Assembly (NCBI RefSeq): GCF_030272615.1
Contig: NC_081410.1
Coordinates: 187,764,119 to 187,828,118, forward strand
Direction: 5' to 3'
DNA: 64,000 nt
Source of the DNA: Cryptomeria japonica
Lineage: Eukaryota > Streptophyta > Pinopsida > Cupressales > Cupressaceae
A program made the position numbers and the translations under genes. Numbering within the stretch: the stretch's first letter is position 1; each line of letters starts with the position of its first letter. The notes below the pieces were generated by a model that saw only the letters and a list, made by a program, of their open reading frames with translations, had not been told where the DNA came from and searched no databases. Positions 1 through 12,964 of the stretch are shown here, piece by piece.

Positions 1-3000
1 ACTAGTTTTAATTAACATTTTCAAAATACTTTTCCATAATCTTACTTGCAATGTTTTATGAACCTGATTACTACATTTGTCAAGATGAATGGTTTTATGC
101 ACTTTGATTTAAATTCGTTAATTTCCCATCATACACTTATACAAGATAACAACCATACATGATAACTTAAAGCATGAACAAAGGAAGCTAAAACATCGCA
201 TAACACAGATATGATCTCGGAGTTCACCCCTAAAGGGCTACATCTCCGGGTCTGCTCAACTGCAAGACCCCTTTGGTATTATATCGTTAGGAATACATAA
301 TTTATAATTCTTTTACATCTTTGCCTCTTAGGCGAACACAACCAATATACAATAGACACCTCAGTCGGTATTTACATAATGATCCCTTTTGATACGGATC
401 CAACTGAACACTTCAAGCAATTACAGGTTCAAATGACGGACACTACTCTATCTAGGGATGTAACCAGCCATGACCAACACAAGTACACAAATGACAGAGT
501 CCAAACAAACCTAGCAAAGTCTTGCCAGTACTTAACACAAGCGAAAACATAAAATAAACTTGTCATCTTTTCCATTACCTATTTCACATCATCGGGGAAG
601 AAATAACTAAACTATTTGTTTTACTAAAGGAAGGTATCATCTTCTTCCGAACTTCAAATCGACACATTATTAAGTTTCTGGTGATCTTGTTAGCATATCA
701 GTTGAGTTTTCAAAATTCCCATGATGAACTTAAAATACTTTAACATATCGATTGCTATTTCTAAGTTCTCAGAATGCTCAGATAAAATCACTATGTGTTT
801 TCTGAATACAGTATTAAATTAAAAATCACCAGTTATTAATTACTATTCGATATATTGATATAAATTTCCTTAAAACTCATATATATTAAAATGTTGTTTA
901 ATAACGTTCAATTCCAATTTTCATTATTATGAGCCTTCACATTAAATATATGCATTAATAAAAAAACAAATAATCTATTAACTAAAAAACTATATTTAAA
1001 AATAAAAAACATTGTCATAAAAAAAATCATTTTTTTCTTTTTTTCTATTTTATAATATTATTATGTTTTATTTTATTTATTTTTTTAAACTAATAAAAAA
1101 AACTAAAACTAAAAATAAAATTAAAATAAGGTAAAGAGGGGGCACTGCGGGGCCCACCTCCCAACATGGAGGAGGCGGAAGTCTCGCAGCTCTCGTGCAG
1201 CCCTGCTGTGGCACAGGGTTCCCCCTGCGGCCACCATGCACGCAGGGTTTCCCTGCGGCCACTGTGGTCGCAGGTTTTACCCTGCAGCCATAGTGAACGC
1301 AGGGTTCCCTGCGGCACTGTGGGAAGGGGAATGCCCTGCGGAGCCATGGAAATTAGTGGAGAAACGGGGGAGGGGGCGGCGGTGCGAGCCGAGCTTCGGC
1401 TCCTGCGCCTGCCAAACCCTAACCCAAAATACATATTTTTTTTTGTTTATTTTTTTTTTGTTATTTTCTCGATCCGATTTACAGTCCGGATCAAACCATA
1501 AAATTTTTTGAATAAGGATTTGACAAGAAACGAAATCCCTCATTATTGTATTAATATTTTTTTTTTTATATTCACAAACCCATTCATTTTCCAAATTTTA
1601 CCAAAAACTTCAGTATGGGAAAAGTATTTCCTCATCAAGTTTAAAACCACAAAATCTATTAAGAAACGAAAATTTGATTCAAGAACAACCAAGCTTTAAA
1701 AAAAACTGAAACTAAACCTCAAAAACATTCATGGGTAATATCATTTCTTCTTCTTTTTTAGCATTTCATGGTGGACATTCAAACACCATTTTTTTTTTAT
1801 TCAACAAATAAATAAAAGGGGTAGTTTGGAATCCTACCTCCAAACGCATTCTGGGAAGAGTTTTGATGAAGAGCTCCACCTGCAACTCAAAGCAAATCTC
1901 CCATTTTTCCAAAATTTCCCCCATCTCCATTTTTTTCTCCCCCAAAAAGCTCTCAAGAAACATGGTTACCAAAAACTAGGTTAAATGAGAAACCTCTTTG
2001 TTGCCCTAATTTTCAATTTCGAATTTAAGCATTTATTTTTTTTTTTGAAAATAAAAGAAACATGAAAATGGAAATCATTATTTTTCCACTACTCAATAAT
2101 TCTAACTTGTTTTATTCTAATTAAAATTAACATGCTTCTATTTCTTATTTAATTCTAATTTTAATCTCTCAATATCAATTTAGGCCTACATTTATATTTT
2201 GAACTGTTAACAAGGGTGAGGTATTTAAATTTCAAAAATCAATCCTTTATACTATATCAATTTTGCAAGTAAAAAGAATAATTTCCTTTTAAATAATAAA
2301 ATTTACCCTTTCTTTCCAAAATGCGAAAATGATTAATTTATTTCTATTTCTCAAATGACTTTAAATTTTTCCTTTCTAAAACGCATAACTCATTAAATTC
2401 ATTATTATCAATTTAACTATTAAATTGACTCGCTATAACATAATAAAGTGACCTTTTTGAATAAATGAAAAATCTAACAAAAGAATCCTATTTATTCTAA
2501 TTTCTCAACTTTTAATGCGTAAACGAACACATTATTTCAATTTAAATGCTTTAAGCTTGCTACAATTGTAATTAAAGCGATCTCTTTTTAAATTAACGAT
2601 TATTCATATAAAAGAAACTACCTATTTTAAATTTTCTACATTACTAATGCGTACATCCATACATTAAATTGAATTGAATATTTAGGATAACAAACTCCAC
2701 TTACCCCGCACAAGGCATGCAAATCGAGGCAGTCCACCAAATCACATGACACGCAACCCAATGAAAAGAAAGCCCCACGAACCACACACGATGCTCACCT
2801 GACCATGGCTAAGGCAAGATGAGAGTTTTATGACCACAAAATCCGAATTCTAAGGATGAAGGAGGTATACTCAACCCTACAAATCCCAAAGAAGATGAAG
2901 CTCGCCCTAGGCGGTGTTGTACCTGCAATCTCCTGCACCCATGAATTCATGCAAGCATACATATACATATACATATTCAATGAAGGTGTTAGCTCGAGAT

Positions 3001-3194
3001 TTATCACAAGAGTTAGGAAACAATTACATTTACACAAGAATCGATGCAAGAGCACAATAATAGGTATGCACGATTATTTATATTATCTAAACTACACATT
3101 GCATCACGGTTAACCTACCATTCAAGAATGCCACATAGGAAGTCAATCAAGGTCAAATGGGTTTTACAAGTCCGACTAGGGTAGGGGCATTACA
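1..3194 (-). mobile_element. Probable long gypsy-type LTR, partial
   Basis: On the minus strand the right edge reads TGTAATGCCCCTACCC, a start I associate with plant Ty3/gypsy LTRs. It lies about 27 bases beyond the stop codon of the minus-strand ORF ending at 3221, which is where a 3' LTR belongs. The stretch is AT-rich, has no ORF that reads like a protein, and contains one GC-rich patch at about 1140-1420. I cannot find the other LTR end; it may lie left of the window. No clear polypurine tract precedes the edge, so this is a moderate inference. It could instead be ordinary intergenic DNA beside an old element border. Confidence 0.4.
1205..1350. repeat. GC-rich degenerate ~30-bp tandem repeat
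   Basis: About five imperfect units follow one another, each built around a short palindrome of the form GCAGGG-TT-CCCTGCGG with a CACTGTGG-like spacer. The block is strikingly GC-rich inside a strongly AT-rich kilobase. Short ORFs run through it on both strands but have biased, low-complexity translations and no family resemblance, so I treat it as repeat DNA, possibly a structured part of the surrounding LTR. Confidence 0.5.
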
Positions 3195-3220
3195 CTTTTA
3201 AAAAAGCTATTGCATAGTAT

Positions 3221-3384
3221 TCACCCTTGGTGATCAAATCCATATTGTTTGAAGTCTTGGAGAGCCTTGAGATGTTGCTGGTACTTCTTTCCTTCAATCC
3301 CTAATCTAACCACCTCCATTTTGGTTATACCATTATCAAGTCTTGATAGTCTATCTATGTATGATCCTAACTTCTTGATGGGTT
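3221..3384 (-). pseudogene. C-terminal piece of ORF split by the DNA transposon
   Basis: This 54-codon segment ends in a TGA at 3221-3223. Read across the transposon, removing one copy of the 11-base duplication, it continues in frame from the end of the 17778-20298 piece, and the joint falls within a run of plausible charged, helical residues. The piece contains the string ITKMEVVRLGIEGKKYQQ and looks like a helical tail. I do not recognise the family. Its place just upstream of an LTR-like edge suggests it is the last part of a retroelement-encoded protein. Confidence 0.55.
3374..3384. repeat. Target-site duplication, left copy
   Basis: The 11 bases cttgatgggtt match cttgatgagtt at 17778-17788 with one difference. 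Together with the inverted ends they frame the transposon. Exact length is uncertain because the two inverted repeats are offset by three bases at their tips. Confidence 0.55.
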
Positions 3385-3385
3385 A

Positions 3386-3405
3386 GTGCAGGATCATGGG
3401 GGGCC
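3386..3405 (+). repeat. Left terminal inverted repeat
   Basis: GTGCAGGATCATGG followed by GGGGCC and AAAA. The reverse complement of 17750-17773 gives the same 14 bases, then TGTGCC and AAAA. An 8-base gap then separates two further similar stretches (GTGGTGATG against GTGGCAATG). Confidence 0.7.
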
Positions 3406-3520
3406 AAAAAGTGGTGATGTGAAAAATAGTCTTCTCCACTCACCTAAAAACGCAAAAATCCGTGTTGAATTTTTACTTGGCCTGGGTTTTAGTACACCTT
3501 GGCATGGTAAACACCTAAGA

Positions 3521-3752
3521 AAATTGGATATCGGATATCCAATTTTTATAGGTAATTTTAAATTAAAAAATAAATTATATAATATATAATATAAATAATT
3601 TAAGTATAAAAATTGAATATCCGATAAAATCGGACATCCGGTTTTATGAGACAATATAAATGGACTGTGACAGCCTATGAGTTATTTTTAACTCACGGGC
3701 TGCATGATTTTTTAGAATCTGATATGCGGTTGGACCTGATATCCGATTAATT
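3521..3752. repeat. Subterminal ATCGGATATCC-type motifs
   Basis: A near-perfect 25-base palindrome at 3521-3545 (AAATTGGATATC-G-GATATCCAATTT) is followed by related words at 3613-3640 (AATATCCGAT, then ATCGGACATCCGG) and near 3740 (GATATCCGATTAA). Related words recur at 12648-12782 and 16983-17003, near the transposase start and the right end. Plant DNA transposons often carry such subterminal clusters as transposase-binding sites; that role here is inference. Confidence 0.5.
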
Positions 3753-3957
3753 GACCCAAATTCGCTAAAACATACATTAAAAGGTAGGATTTTTATTGCT
3801 TTCAATTATTTTCATTCAAATTTTAGTATTTTTTTAATGTTTATTTATTTTCATTGAAAATATGGTTTTTTCATGAAAACTAGGTTTTCTTAAATCAAAT
3901 ACAAAATTGTTCAATTTTGTTAACTAAATTCAATTGTTTACATTCAATTAGGTTAAA

Positions 3958-5756
3958 ATGGGGGATAACAGTGAAAACATTGATCAACCACAACTACAAC
4001 AACCAAATCCTCCTTTGCCAAACCCCCCCTCAATTCAGGTTTTAATTGCACAAAATTTGAACCAATTGAGGGGGATTGCAGATGTCTATCATAGGATCCC
4101 TTGCCTAAACCCAGTGTTTGATCCCCTCATGTTGATCATAAAGAGTATAGAAATCCTCACTGAGGAGCACAATACCACTCTTTTGTGGCGAGATTCTATG
4201 AGGGAACAATATGTGGATGGCTTGTCCTATAAGGAGATCAAGGATCTCAAGATATCCAAAGCCGCTATCACCACATTATTTGTGAATCCCCGCATTGGTC
4301 AACCCATAGACCCCCAAAAAATAAAAATTTCTATTAAATGGTGCACAAATGATGGTATTGTGAAAAACTTTTGGGATCATTGGTGGATGGTTTTTGGCAA
4401 ACCACCCAACAACAATCTTGATGTCCCCTTCTACTTCATCAAAAAATTGTATGCTAAGTTTGTTTTAGGAAAACATGTGAACTAATTTGACATCCAACCT
4501 TTCTAGGCTGTGGGTTTAGGTATACCCCAAACTAGACCTAGGGTAGTCAAAGTAGTCCAGGGTCCATATGTCCCCCCTCCTCTTGTTGATCCCCCACCTC
4601 CAGTGAAGTATCCAGATATCGTTTGTGAGGCGACATCACGGACCATATCGACTATTCACTCTTTGAGTAGCCTTTTGGTTTCTCAGAATGGGTCATTAGC
4701 TCAGCCTACTTTTGATGGTAGCGATGCATTTGGTAGTGTTGACATGTCCTCCTTGACTCCAAACATTTGTGTGCCCCATTATTGTGTCATGTGTGGGCAC
4801 GTATGCTTGGGTCTAGTTGGACAACCTGTTGATCCTCCTGCATATAGTGCAGATTATGAGATGCACGATGCACCAGATGTTATGACATAGGCTGGAGGAT
4901 ACTCTGGAGAGTCCTCGCATTCTAGAGGCGAGGAGGCACCTTCATCATACATTGATGATGTAGTGGAAAGATTTGTATTTTCACAATTCATTCTATATTT
5001 TAAATGAATATTTATAATGTAGATAATATTAAGTACTAATTTTTATTTACATTTTATATTTAACAGTTGATGATTGAGGAGGAGTTGACATAGATCCAGG
5101 AGGGTACCTTGATGGTCATTTCATTTGGCCTTGATAGCTTGACGGTACATATATTATTGCACCTAGTTATTTATATTGGTAATAATTAGATTATGTAGTA
5201 ACTTGCATGTATATCTTATTTTACTCTTGTAGGGCACAAGCAGCACGAGTGCAGGGCTATGTGATTTAGGATCTGGTAGTGCAGTTGAGACAAGGGAAAG
5301 GTAATTGAATGAAAATATGATTGAATGAATAGTTTAAATAACTTATAATGATTATACATGTCTATACATAGATTGATAGTTTCATATACTTGTTGTGTAT
5401 ATGTACAGAGAATTCTTGGCTTCACATCCTTATTGACTACACCCACTATACCTGAAGATGATGAAGAAGAAGAGATGCCTCGAGTACATGTGTGTTTATT
5501 TTATTTTGTGCTTAGTAGATATAATTTGTTATTATCTGTGACAATTATATGATAACTTGTATCAATGTCATGTTTGTGAACATATGTAGGTTGTGTATAA
5601 AAATATTGAAAACATACGTCCTCTGTCAAAGACATACATCAAGATTCCTGCAAAGCCGAAGAGAAAATGTGGAGGTTTTTTTTTTCTTGTGCAGGATCCT
5701 TCATAGCCGAGCAGTGCAGCGAAGAGGATCTATTTTGATTATCCATCAGTAGCTTA
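3958..5756 (+). pseudogene. Transposon companion gene, multi-exon, unknown function
   Basis: The first ORF (175 codons, from ATG at 3958) starts with a Gln/Pro/Asn-rich stretch, then a region with IKDLKISKAAITTLF and a Trp-rich segment (FWDHWWMVFG). The same frame continues past two stops (4483 and 4503) into a Pro-rich stretch (4510-4890) and on to about 4970. Downstream, short open blocks are framed by plausible AG acceptors and GT donors: 5067-5144, 5233-5300, 5409-5483, 5590 onward. An acidic run (EDDEEEE) lies in the fourth block. I do not recognise the protein. Its place beside a transposase gene in the same element suggests an accessory DNA-binding or regulatory partner. In-frame stops mean this copy is probably broken; the exon model is tentative. 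Confidence 0.4.
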
Positions 5757-6120
5757 GGATGTTATAAATATTTTTGGGATTCTTACATGTCTATTTGGCA
5801 TGTATATTTTGTATATGGGCATACATTCATGTATATAGACATACATTTTGTTTGAGTTTCCGTTTATGCCATATTTGTGTATGGACATACACTTGTAATA
5901 ATTTAACATTTTTATATATATAGAAGTTGATATTTGATCATATAAATTGTTTCTCATGTGTGCATGGTGTTATCATGGAAAAATTTAATCTTCAATCCAA
6001 TAATTAACAATGGTTAATAATGGTTATTTAATGAACAATACAATTCATTTCATTTCACTGTAAGTGTTGTTTGTATAATGAACAATAAAATTCATTTAAT
6101 GAACAATATAATACAATTCA
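5757..6120. other. AT-rich spacer, nothing recognised
   Basis: It lies between the companion gene and the 360-bp array. It contains repeated words such as catacattTGTATATGG and aatgaacaataaaattcat but no coding signal, RNA gene or element border that I can support. Confidence 0.6.
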
Positions 6121-8208
6121 TTATTACCCTATGCATCCTCCTACTCCCCCCCAACTTGGTTGAATGCTTGGGGTCATACCCTACCGATGCCGTCCCTTGA
6201 GCACCCTAAGTGCTAAAAATTGTCAAACTTTGACGGACCCTAACTCAAAATCCATGGCACCTAAAAACAATTTGTTTGAACCTATGGGGCCATGAGAGGG
6301 GTCCCTACAAAATCCTATCTTGGTTTTTTAATTTTCCCTATGGTTTTATTAGGGCAACATTTTTCGGTTGGCAAAAAAATCATCAGTCTCATTCAATCGA
6401 ATGTTGTCACATGGCCAATTTCTCGTTCTGGTCATCATGATAACGAACTGTTGGCTTTGACATGTCCAGTTAGAATTATTACCCTATGCATGCTCCTATT
6501 CCCTCCCCCCGCTCAGTCAAACACTCGGGGTCATACCCTACTGACATCGTCCCTTGAGCACCCTAAGTGCTAAAAATTGTCAAACTTTGATGGATCCTAA
6601 CTCGGAATCTATGGCTCATGCAAATAATCTTCTTGAACCTATAGGGCCATGAGAGGGGTCCCTACAAAATCCTATCTTAGTTTTTCAATTTTCCCTATGA
6701 TTTTTTTAGGGCAGCATTTTTTCGGTTGGCAAAAAAATCATCAATCTCATTCAATCAAATGTTGTCATGTGGCCAATTTCTCATTCTGCTCATCATGATA
6801 ACAAACCATCAACTCTGACATGTCGAATTAGGAATTATTACCCTATGCATGATCCTATTCCCACCCCCCCCCCCCCGACTTGGTTGAACCCTCGGGGTCA
6901 TACCCTACCGACGTCGTCCCTTGAGCACCCTAAGTGCTAAAAAATGTCAAACTTTGACAGGCCCTAACTTGAAATCTGTGGCACCTGTGAATGATTTTTT
7001 TAAACCTACGGGGCCACAAGAGGGGTCCCTACAAAATCCTATCTTAGGTTTTCAATTTTCCCTACGGTTTTATGAGGGCAACATTTTTTTGGTTGGCAAA
7101 AAAATCGTCAGTCTCATTCAATCAAATGTTGTCACGTGGCCAATTTCTCATTCTTCTCGTCATGATAACGAACAATTGACTGCAACATGTCTAGTTAGGA
7201 ATTATTACTCTATGCATATTCCTATTTTTCCCCCCACTCGGTCGAACGCTCAAGGTCATACCCTATCGGCGTCGTCCCTTGAACACCCTAAGTGCTAAAA
7301 ATTGTCAAACTTTGACGGGCCCTAACTTAGAATCTGTGGCACCTATGAATGATTCGTTTGAACCTGCAAGGCCATGAGAGGGGTCACTACAAGATCCTAT
7401 CTTTTTTTTTCAATTTTCCCTATGGTTTTATTAGGGCAACAATTTTTCGGTTGGAGAAAAAATCGTCAGTCTCATTCAATCGAATGTTGTCGCATGACCA
7501 ATTTCTCATTCTACTCATTGTGATAATGAACCGTCAGCTCCAACATGTCTAGTTAGACATTATTACACTATGCATTCTCCTATTCCCCCCCCCCCCCCCA
7601 ACCCCCACTCGATCAAACTTTCAAGGCCATACCCTACCAGAGTCATCCCTTGAGCACCCTAAGTGCTAAAAATTGTCAAACTTTTACGGGCCCTAAATCA
7701 GAATCTGTGGCAATTGCAAACAATTTTTTTGAACCTATAAGGCCATGAGAGGGGTCTCTACAAAATCTTATCTCAATTTTTCAAGTTTCCCTATAGTTTT
7801 ATTAGGGCAGCATTTTTTTGGTTGGCAAAAAAATCGTCAGTCTCATTCAATTGAATGTTGTCATGTGGCCAATTTCTCGTTCTGCTCATCGTGATAACAA
7901 ACTGTCAGCTCTAACATATCCAGTTAGGCATTATTACCCTATGCATGCTCCTATTCCCCCCTCCCACTCGATCAAATGCTTGGGGTCATACCTTACCAAA
8001 GTCATCCCTTGAGCACCCTAAGTGTTAAAAAATTTCAAACTTTGATGGGCCCTAACTCAGAATCTATGGACCTGTGAATGATCTATCTGAATCTACGAGG
8101 CAACGAGAGGGGTCGCTACAAAATCTTATCTCAGTTTTTCAAGTTTCCCTACAGTTTTATTAGGGCAACATTTTTTCAGTTGGCAAAAAAATCATCAGTC
8201 TCATTCAA
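6121..8208. repeat. Tandem array, ~360-bp unit, 5.8 copies
   Basis: The landmark CCCTATGCAT and its variants recur at 6127, 6482, 6841, 7209, 7566 and 7937, giving spacings of 355, 359, 368, 357 and 371. Each unit contains a C-run of variable length, CCCTTGAGCACCCTAAGTGCTAAAA, CAAACTTTGACGGGCCCTAA, GCCATGAGAGGGGTCCCTACA and GGTTGGCAAAAAAATC in the same order. The last unit stops at about 8208. Open frames within it are by-products of the repeat and carry frame-breaking differences between units. Confidence 0.9.
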
Positions 8209-9468
8209 TGAAAAAATATAGATAAACAATCATTACACTATAGACACATAATGATCATCAATATTTCCATGTATTGTATACATGCAATTACCATTACACT
8301 TGCATGTCACATCCATGAAGGAATATGCAAACATGATTTTTTTCATTATCAATACAACTACACTAATATACTCATGTACAGATACATTGTATATCATCAA
8401 TATAACTAAACCAATTTTCTCATGGACATTGTATATCATCATAAAAAAGTTACATCAATTCACATCCATATACAAATACAACATCCCACTTCATCTGCAT
8501 CAGACATCCTCATGTCCTAAGAGAAAAGCTTATGTACAACAATGTCTGCATATAAATGAAGACCAAAATAAGCAACCTTTTTATGTGGAATGAATGTGCT
8601 ACAAGAAACAAATTATAACACTTAATATAAATTATTTTGTCAAATTATAAATAGATCATTTGAAACATTTTTAAGATGTACAAGATTGTATAATTATGAA
8701 ACTTACCAGTTTCTGTGCAAAGTCTACAAGCATAACTTTGAAGAAAGATGCATGTTGATTAAAGCCCTTCTCACTGCATTTCTCTGCATGGTTGAAGACG
8801 ATGGTAGATATTGTCATTTATAAATAGAAATACATTAACTTGACTTAGTGTTTATGCACAAAATTTAATCTCATTAATGCACAAAGGAATATGTACCATC
8901 ACCAAGAGTAAACTAGTCAACGGCAAATGATCTAGCATGAACCTATATTTTTAAGAATTGTTAGTCTACACATAAAATTCATGGATGAACATAAAGGATT
9001 TATGATAATAACTTCAACTTAAATGCATGATAATAAATGAAAAGGTGGGATTATATACCATAAAAATATGTCCCTTCGAATTATATCAAGAGAACCCACT
9101 ATGTTGATGCAATAATCATAATGCGATACTGTTGTATATCATCAAAAAAGACCTGCATGAGCATAAAGGTTTTGCGATAGTTATATCATCAAAAAATTTC
9201 AAATAGTGTTATTTAATAACAAAAAATATAAAGCTCATCAAATGCATGATAATAAGTCGTGTTGCCAAAATACGTCCCTTCCAATTATATCAAGTGTACC
9301 CGCTATGTGCATGCAAAAACCATGTTGCCAAAAAAAAATGTTCATCAATAGACCTGCATTTTGAACACATCCTTAATATACACGTAACAAACTTAAACAT
9401 TATGGTTTAATGATCATTGTTTGAAATGAAATGCATGATAAAAAAAATAAGGCACCATTAAAGACCTA
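8209..9468. other. AT-rich spacer downstream of the transposase gene
   Basis: No protein-like ORF. One imperfect duplication is visible: GTCCC-TTC-GAATTATATCAAG at 9070-9090 recurs with few changes at 9271-9291, each followed by a similar ACCC-CTATG context. It probably holds the 3' end of the transposase transcript. Confidence 0.5.
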
Positions 9469-12466
9469 CTACTCAAGTATGCCTGAAGGGTCATCTCTTT
9501 GCTTAAGAGTATCTAGTATTGCTTCATGATCAGCAATAGTCACTATCCATAGGTCTTTGGTCTTTGGTTTTTCTTGATGCTTCAACAAATTGATATTTGT
9601 AGCTATAATAAGGTGTGAATACATTACAATGGTTTTTTGTCTCTCATAGTCTTCAAATGCAGGTATGCCATTCTTTCTAATCATGTATGTTTGCAACCAC
9701 GTTCCCACAACAATAGCTGAACCTATAGGATATGTGAACCCATCATCATTCATCACTAGTTGTGTTAGCTTCTTTTTTCCCTTTACACATCATGCCAACC
9801 AATATTATAATCTCTCTTCATTCCCTTATGGTGCAACAACTTCAAAAATATGTCTTGGTTGTACAAGATCTGATAGACGGTCGTAACTCAAGTGAACTTT
9901 CAATGTCATCATTTGACAAGGATATTGTTTGAGATAAAGGAGTTAGTTATTACGGAACCCATGTATCAACCCACTCACTTGCCTCACATTGATCCTAGTC
10001 ACACCGAACACAACTCTGACAAAAACAAGTTAATTCTTGTGTCCAAATAGTCCATGTACTTGTATCTAAGCTGATAAATGAATGCATCTTTGAAGAATCT
10101 TTAATTGTTTGACAATCCAATCTATATCCCATTGTTCTCTCCTCAACCAACCAAAATAATCTGATCACTACTGAATCAAGAGTACCAAATGTGACAATGC
10201 TGAACTACACCACTGAACAATAGAATGTGCATCAGAGAAATTTGCACCTGAAATCCTCAATTGCTCCTTAACTAGAGCTCTCTTCAAACATGTACTTTCT
10301 CTATCATGCTCCCCCTTCCTATGCCTTGCCTAAAAAACACCAAATATGAGGTATACGCCTCTCTTCATGCATTCTACTCAACCAATAAAATATACAAGCA
10401 TTCTTGAATTGACTCGTATAGTTATCTAACCATATGTTATGTCGATCTATTGCAATATCTTCCTCATGCAAGAACTCAAAAAAATTCTCAAAATATTGTT
10501 GCACATACTCGGAGGAGTGTGATCTATCATCACTCATATAAAAATGATACTCCCTGATTATCTTCCTATCCTCTTCTGAACTATCAGGAGCATGTCTATA
10601 TATAATATGAATAAAAATAGCAATCTGGATTGAATTGTAGTACTGAGACTGTACCTCATTTTGTGGTTGCAATGTATAGTTCTCTACAAACTCATTGAAA
10701 GAGTTCTTACACATCCTGAACTATTGATCCAACCACTAAGACCTATGGGTGTCCCTTGCATACTTGTAGAAAATATTATCCTTAAAATCCAAAATAAAAT
10801 CAGCAACACTCACTTCTCTTGAGACTAATTCGCATCTACAACCTTCACCTCCACTCTTCAAAGTATATTTCATAGTCTCATATCTTTTTTTCTCAACATA
10901 ATTCTTTCCAAACTCGTGTTCACTGCCCTCATGAAAACATGAAACAAACTTTGACAACTCACCACATTGTGATCACTTCTCATTCAAAGAATCATTTCTA
11001 TAGAAATAGCAGCCATAATCTCTAGGGCATAAAAATAGATCTTGCAAGTCTCTTGATGACCTTGAAAATAGCATTGTACAACACTCCTGCAATATTTCAT
11101 TAGTATGCATCGTAGAATGAATATGGCATAAAAGTTCATGGTACATTGAAAACTCCACATGTACTTGCAACAACAAGTATTACGAATCTTAAGAGGAACA
11201 CAATAAAATGGCTTCAAAGATTCAAAGGCCTTTTGTGATATTTGCAAAGTTGGATGTACTTCACAAAAAAAATTGTACAACTTTGTTTGGCTTGATTCCA
11301 AGAAATGTTTGGGATGTGGTGTGTGGTCTCGGTTGTCGATTCTTAATTTCAAATTGTCCTTTACATTTGGTGATACTCTAGAATTAGAGTCCCAAAATTC
11401 TTGAATTTCCTCCTTCACATTGTCAGTGAACTTTCTATCAACACGTGGAAGCCTCCCACGAAAAGCCCATGTATCATAGTGGATCATCAAGTCTTTGTCT
11501 TCGTGCAAGTGCTATATCCAAAGTTTTACAGTTTATGTTCAAATCAACACAAGTTTGTCTCATTTGATGAGCCTTCCTTAATTGATGTCTTACTAAGGAG
11601 GTTGTAATCACTCTTCGAGTGTTTCTCTTATCTCTTTCTTTGGTATTCTTTCCAATAGAATTGAGAGCATGAAATAGATTTTTGGCAATAATAGAATTTC
11701 TCTCCATCTTCGTGTTCATACAAATCTTCAATTTGTTTAGCAATGGTCTCATCTTTATCATCTTTAGAAATTTACCAAAGAATTGGCATTTCTCGGTCAA
11801 TGTCTTATTGCTAAAATTTTGGTCGAAAAGTTGTGTAGCCCACAACTGAACAACTCTTGTTGACCTCTTGCCTTCAAGATTCACAATAATGTTCTCATCA
11901 ATTTCAAGTAACCATTTTGGGGTTCTTGAAGGTCTTGGATTTGGAATTTGTCTTTCATCCATGAGAGGTTCTTCATTTCTAAAGTAATTAGGTGTTACAT
12001 GTTGTTCACTTAGTTGAGCAATTCCACCGTCAATGTCAAAGTTTTCCACATTTTCACCTCCAATGTCAAAATTTTCCACATGTTCACCTCTTATGTCAAA
12101 ATTTTCTACATTTTCATCTCCAATGCCAAAAAAAGTTATATTTACACCAAAATTATGGACACCATCATTGTCAACTCCCAAATTTTCACTTTCCATTCTC
12201 ACATCATGTTGAGCATTTTTATTATCACTTTCAACATTTTTAACATATTCAAAATTTTCACTTTCAAAATCTATATTTTCATTTTAAATAACTCGTTCAA
12301 CATTTTCAAATTCAATTTCCTCTTCACTTGAAGTAACATTAGCAATATTTAACATACCTTGTCTTCTCCTCCTATGACCTTCTCTATCTCTTTCTCTATA
12401 CACTTCAATTTGGTCATTTGAAAGTTTTATTTTGCGTTTAGACTTTCAACGACTACCACTCCCCAT
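9469..12466 (-). pseudogene. DDE-type transposase, degenerate
   Basis: Reading minus-strand from ATG at 12466, the order is: a basic, NLS-like start (KRKIKLSNDQ, then RRRRQ); an acidic region with three ENVENFDI-type repeats (about 12020-12110); a conserved-looking block with KPFYCVPLKIRNTCCCKY (near 11180); HNIWLDNYTSQFK (near 10400); a KGEHD-KRAL block after a frameshift near 10320; a Cys cluster CFCQSC near 10040; and a closing domain with GTWLQTYMIRK and DHEAILDTL ending at 9469. The Asp of the WLDN block and the acidic residues of KGEHD are candidate catalytic positions. The layout resembles uncharacterised eukaryotic DDE transposases. I see no SWIM finger, which argues against a MULE. 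At least two frameshifts (about 11490 and 10320) and several stops inactivate it. It runs convergent to the companion gene. Confidence 0.6.
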
Positions 12467-12796
12467 TTACCTCCACAAAGATGCTTCTAAATGATTGACA
12501 ATGTAAAATTTGACTTTAAGAATCTCTCAAAAGCACAAATTTTTCTCAACCTATCTGAAAACCTATGATTGATGATAGAAAATAGAATGTGAAGAATGTG
12601 GGCCATTGGAATCCACAAAATGGCCAACAAGGCTCTTTTTTATTTACAAAAATCAGATATTCGATTTTAATGTATAAATTTGTGGTCCCAAATTTTTTTC
12701 CTATTGCAGCCTTTTTTTACTGTTGCCACATTAATGGCAGTGGCAGAAATCGGATCTCTCATAAAATCCAATATCCAATTTCATTACTCATATTTT
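12467..12796. promoter_or_regulatory. Region upstream of the transposase gene
   Basis: It lies between the transposase start and the GA tract. It contains AGATATTCGATTTTAAT near 12655 and AATCGGATCTC plus CCAATATCCAATTTCAT at 12750-12785, the same kind of words as at the transposon ends. If those are transposase-binding sites, the gene could be self-regulated; this is inference. No ORF of note. Confidence 0.35.
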
Positions 12797-12964
12797 AGAG
12801 AGAGAGAGAGATTATGGGAGAGGGAGAGAGAGGGGTGAGAGGGAGGGAGAGAGAGGGGGGAGGGGGAGAGAGAGAGAGATATTAGGGGGGAGGGGGGAGA
12901 GGGGAGAGGGGGAGAGAGAGAGATTAGGGGAGAGAGGGGGAGTGAGAGAGAGAGATTAGGGGAG
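12797..12964 (+). repeat. GA-rich microsatellite
   Basis: Runs of GAGAGA mixed with GGGGGAG and ATTAGGGG blocks on the plus strand, ending directly at the first GGGGTCATATGG unit. A CT-rich tract stands at the far end of the array (16797-16882) in inverted relation. Confidence 0.9.

Noticed and set aside
1090-1501. Overlapping ORFs on both strands in the GC-rich patch
   Set aside because: Biased Arg/Pro/Gly/Cys translations from a repeat, ending in poly-T/A derived Phe/Lys runs.
6292-8012. ORFs in the 360-bp array sharing KKIVSLIQSNVV
   Set aside because: They follow the DNA unit, change frame from copy to copy and start at different points.
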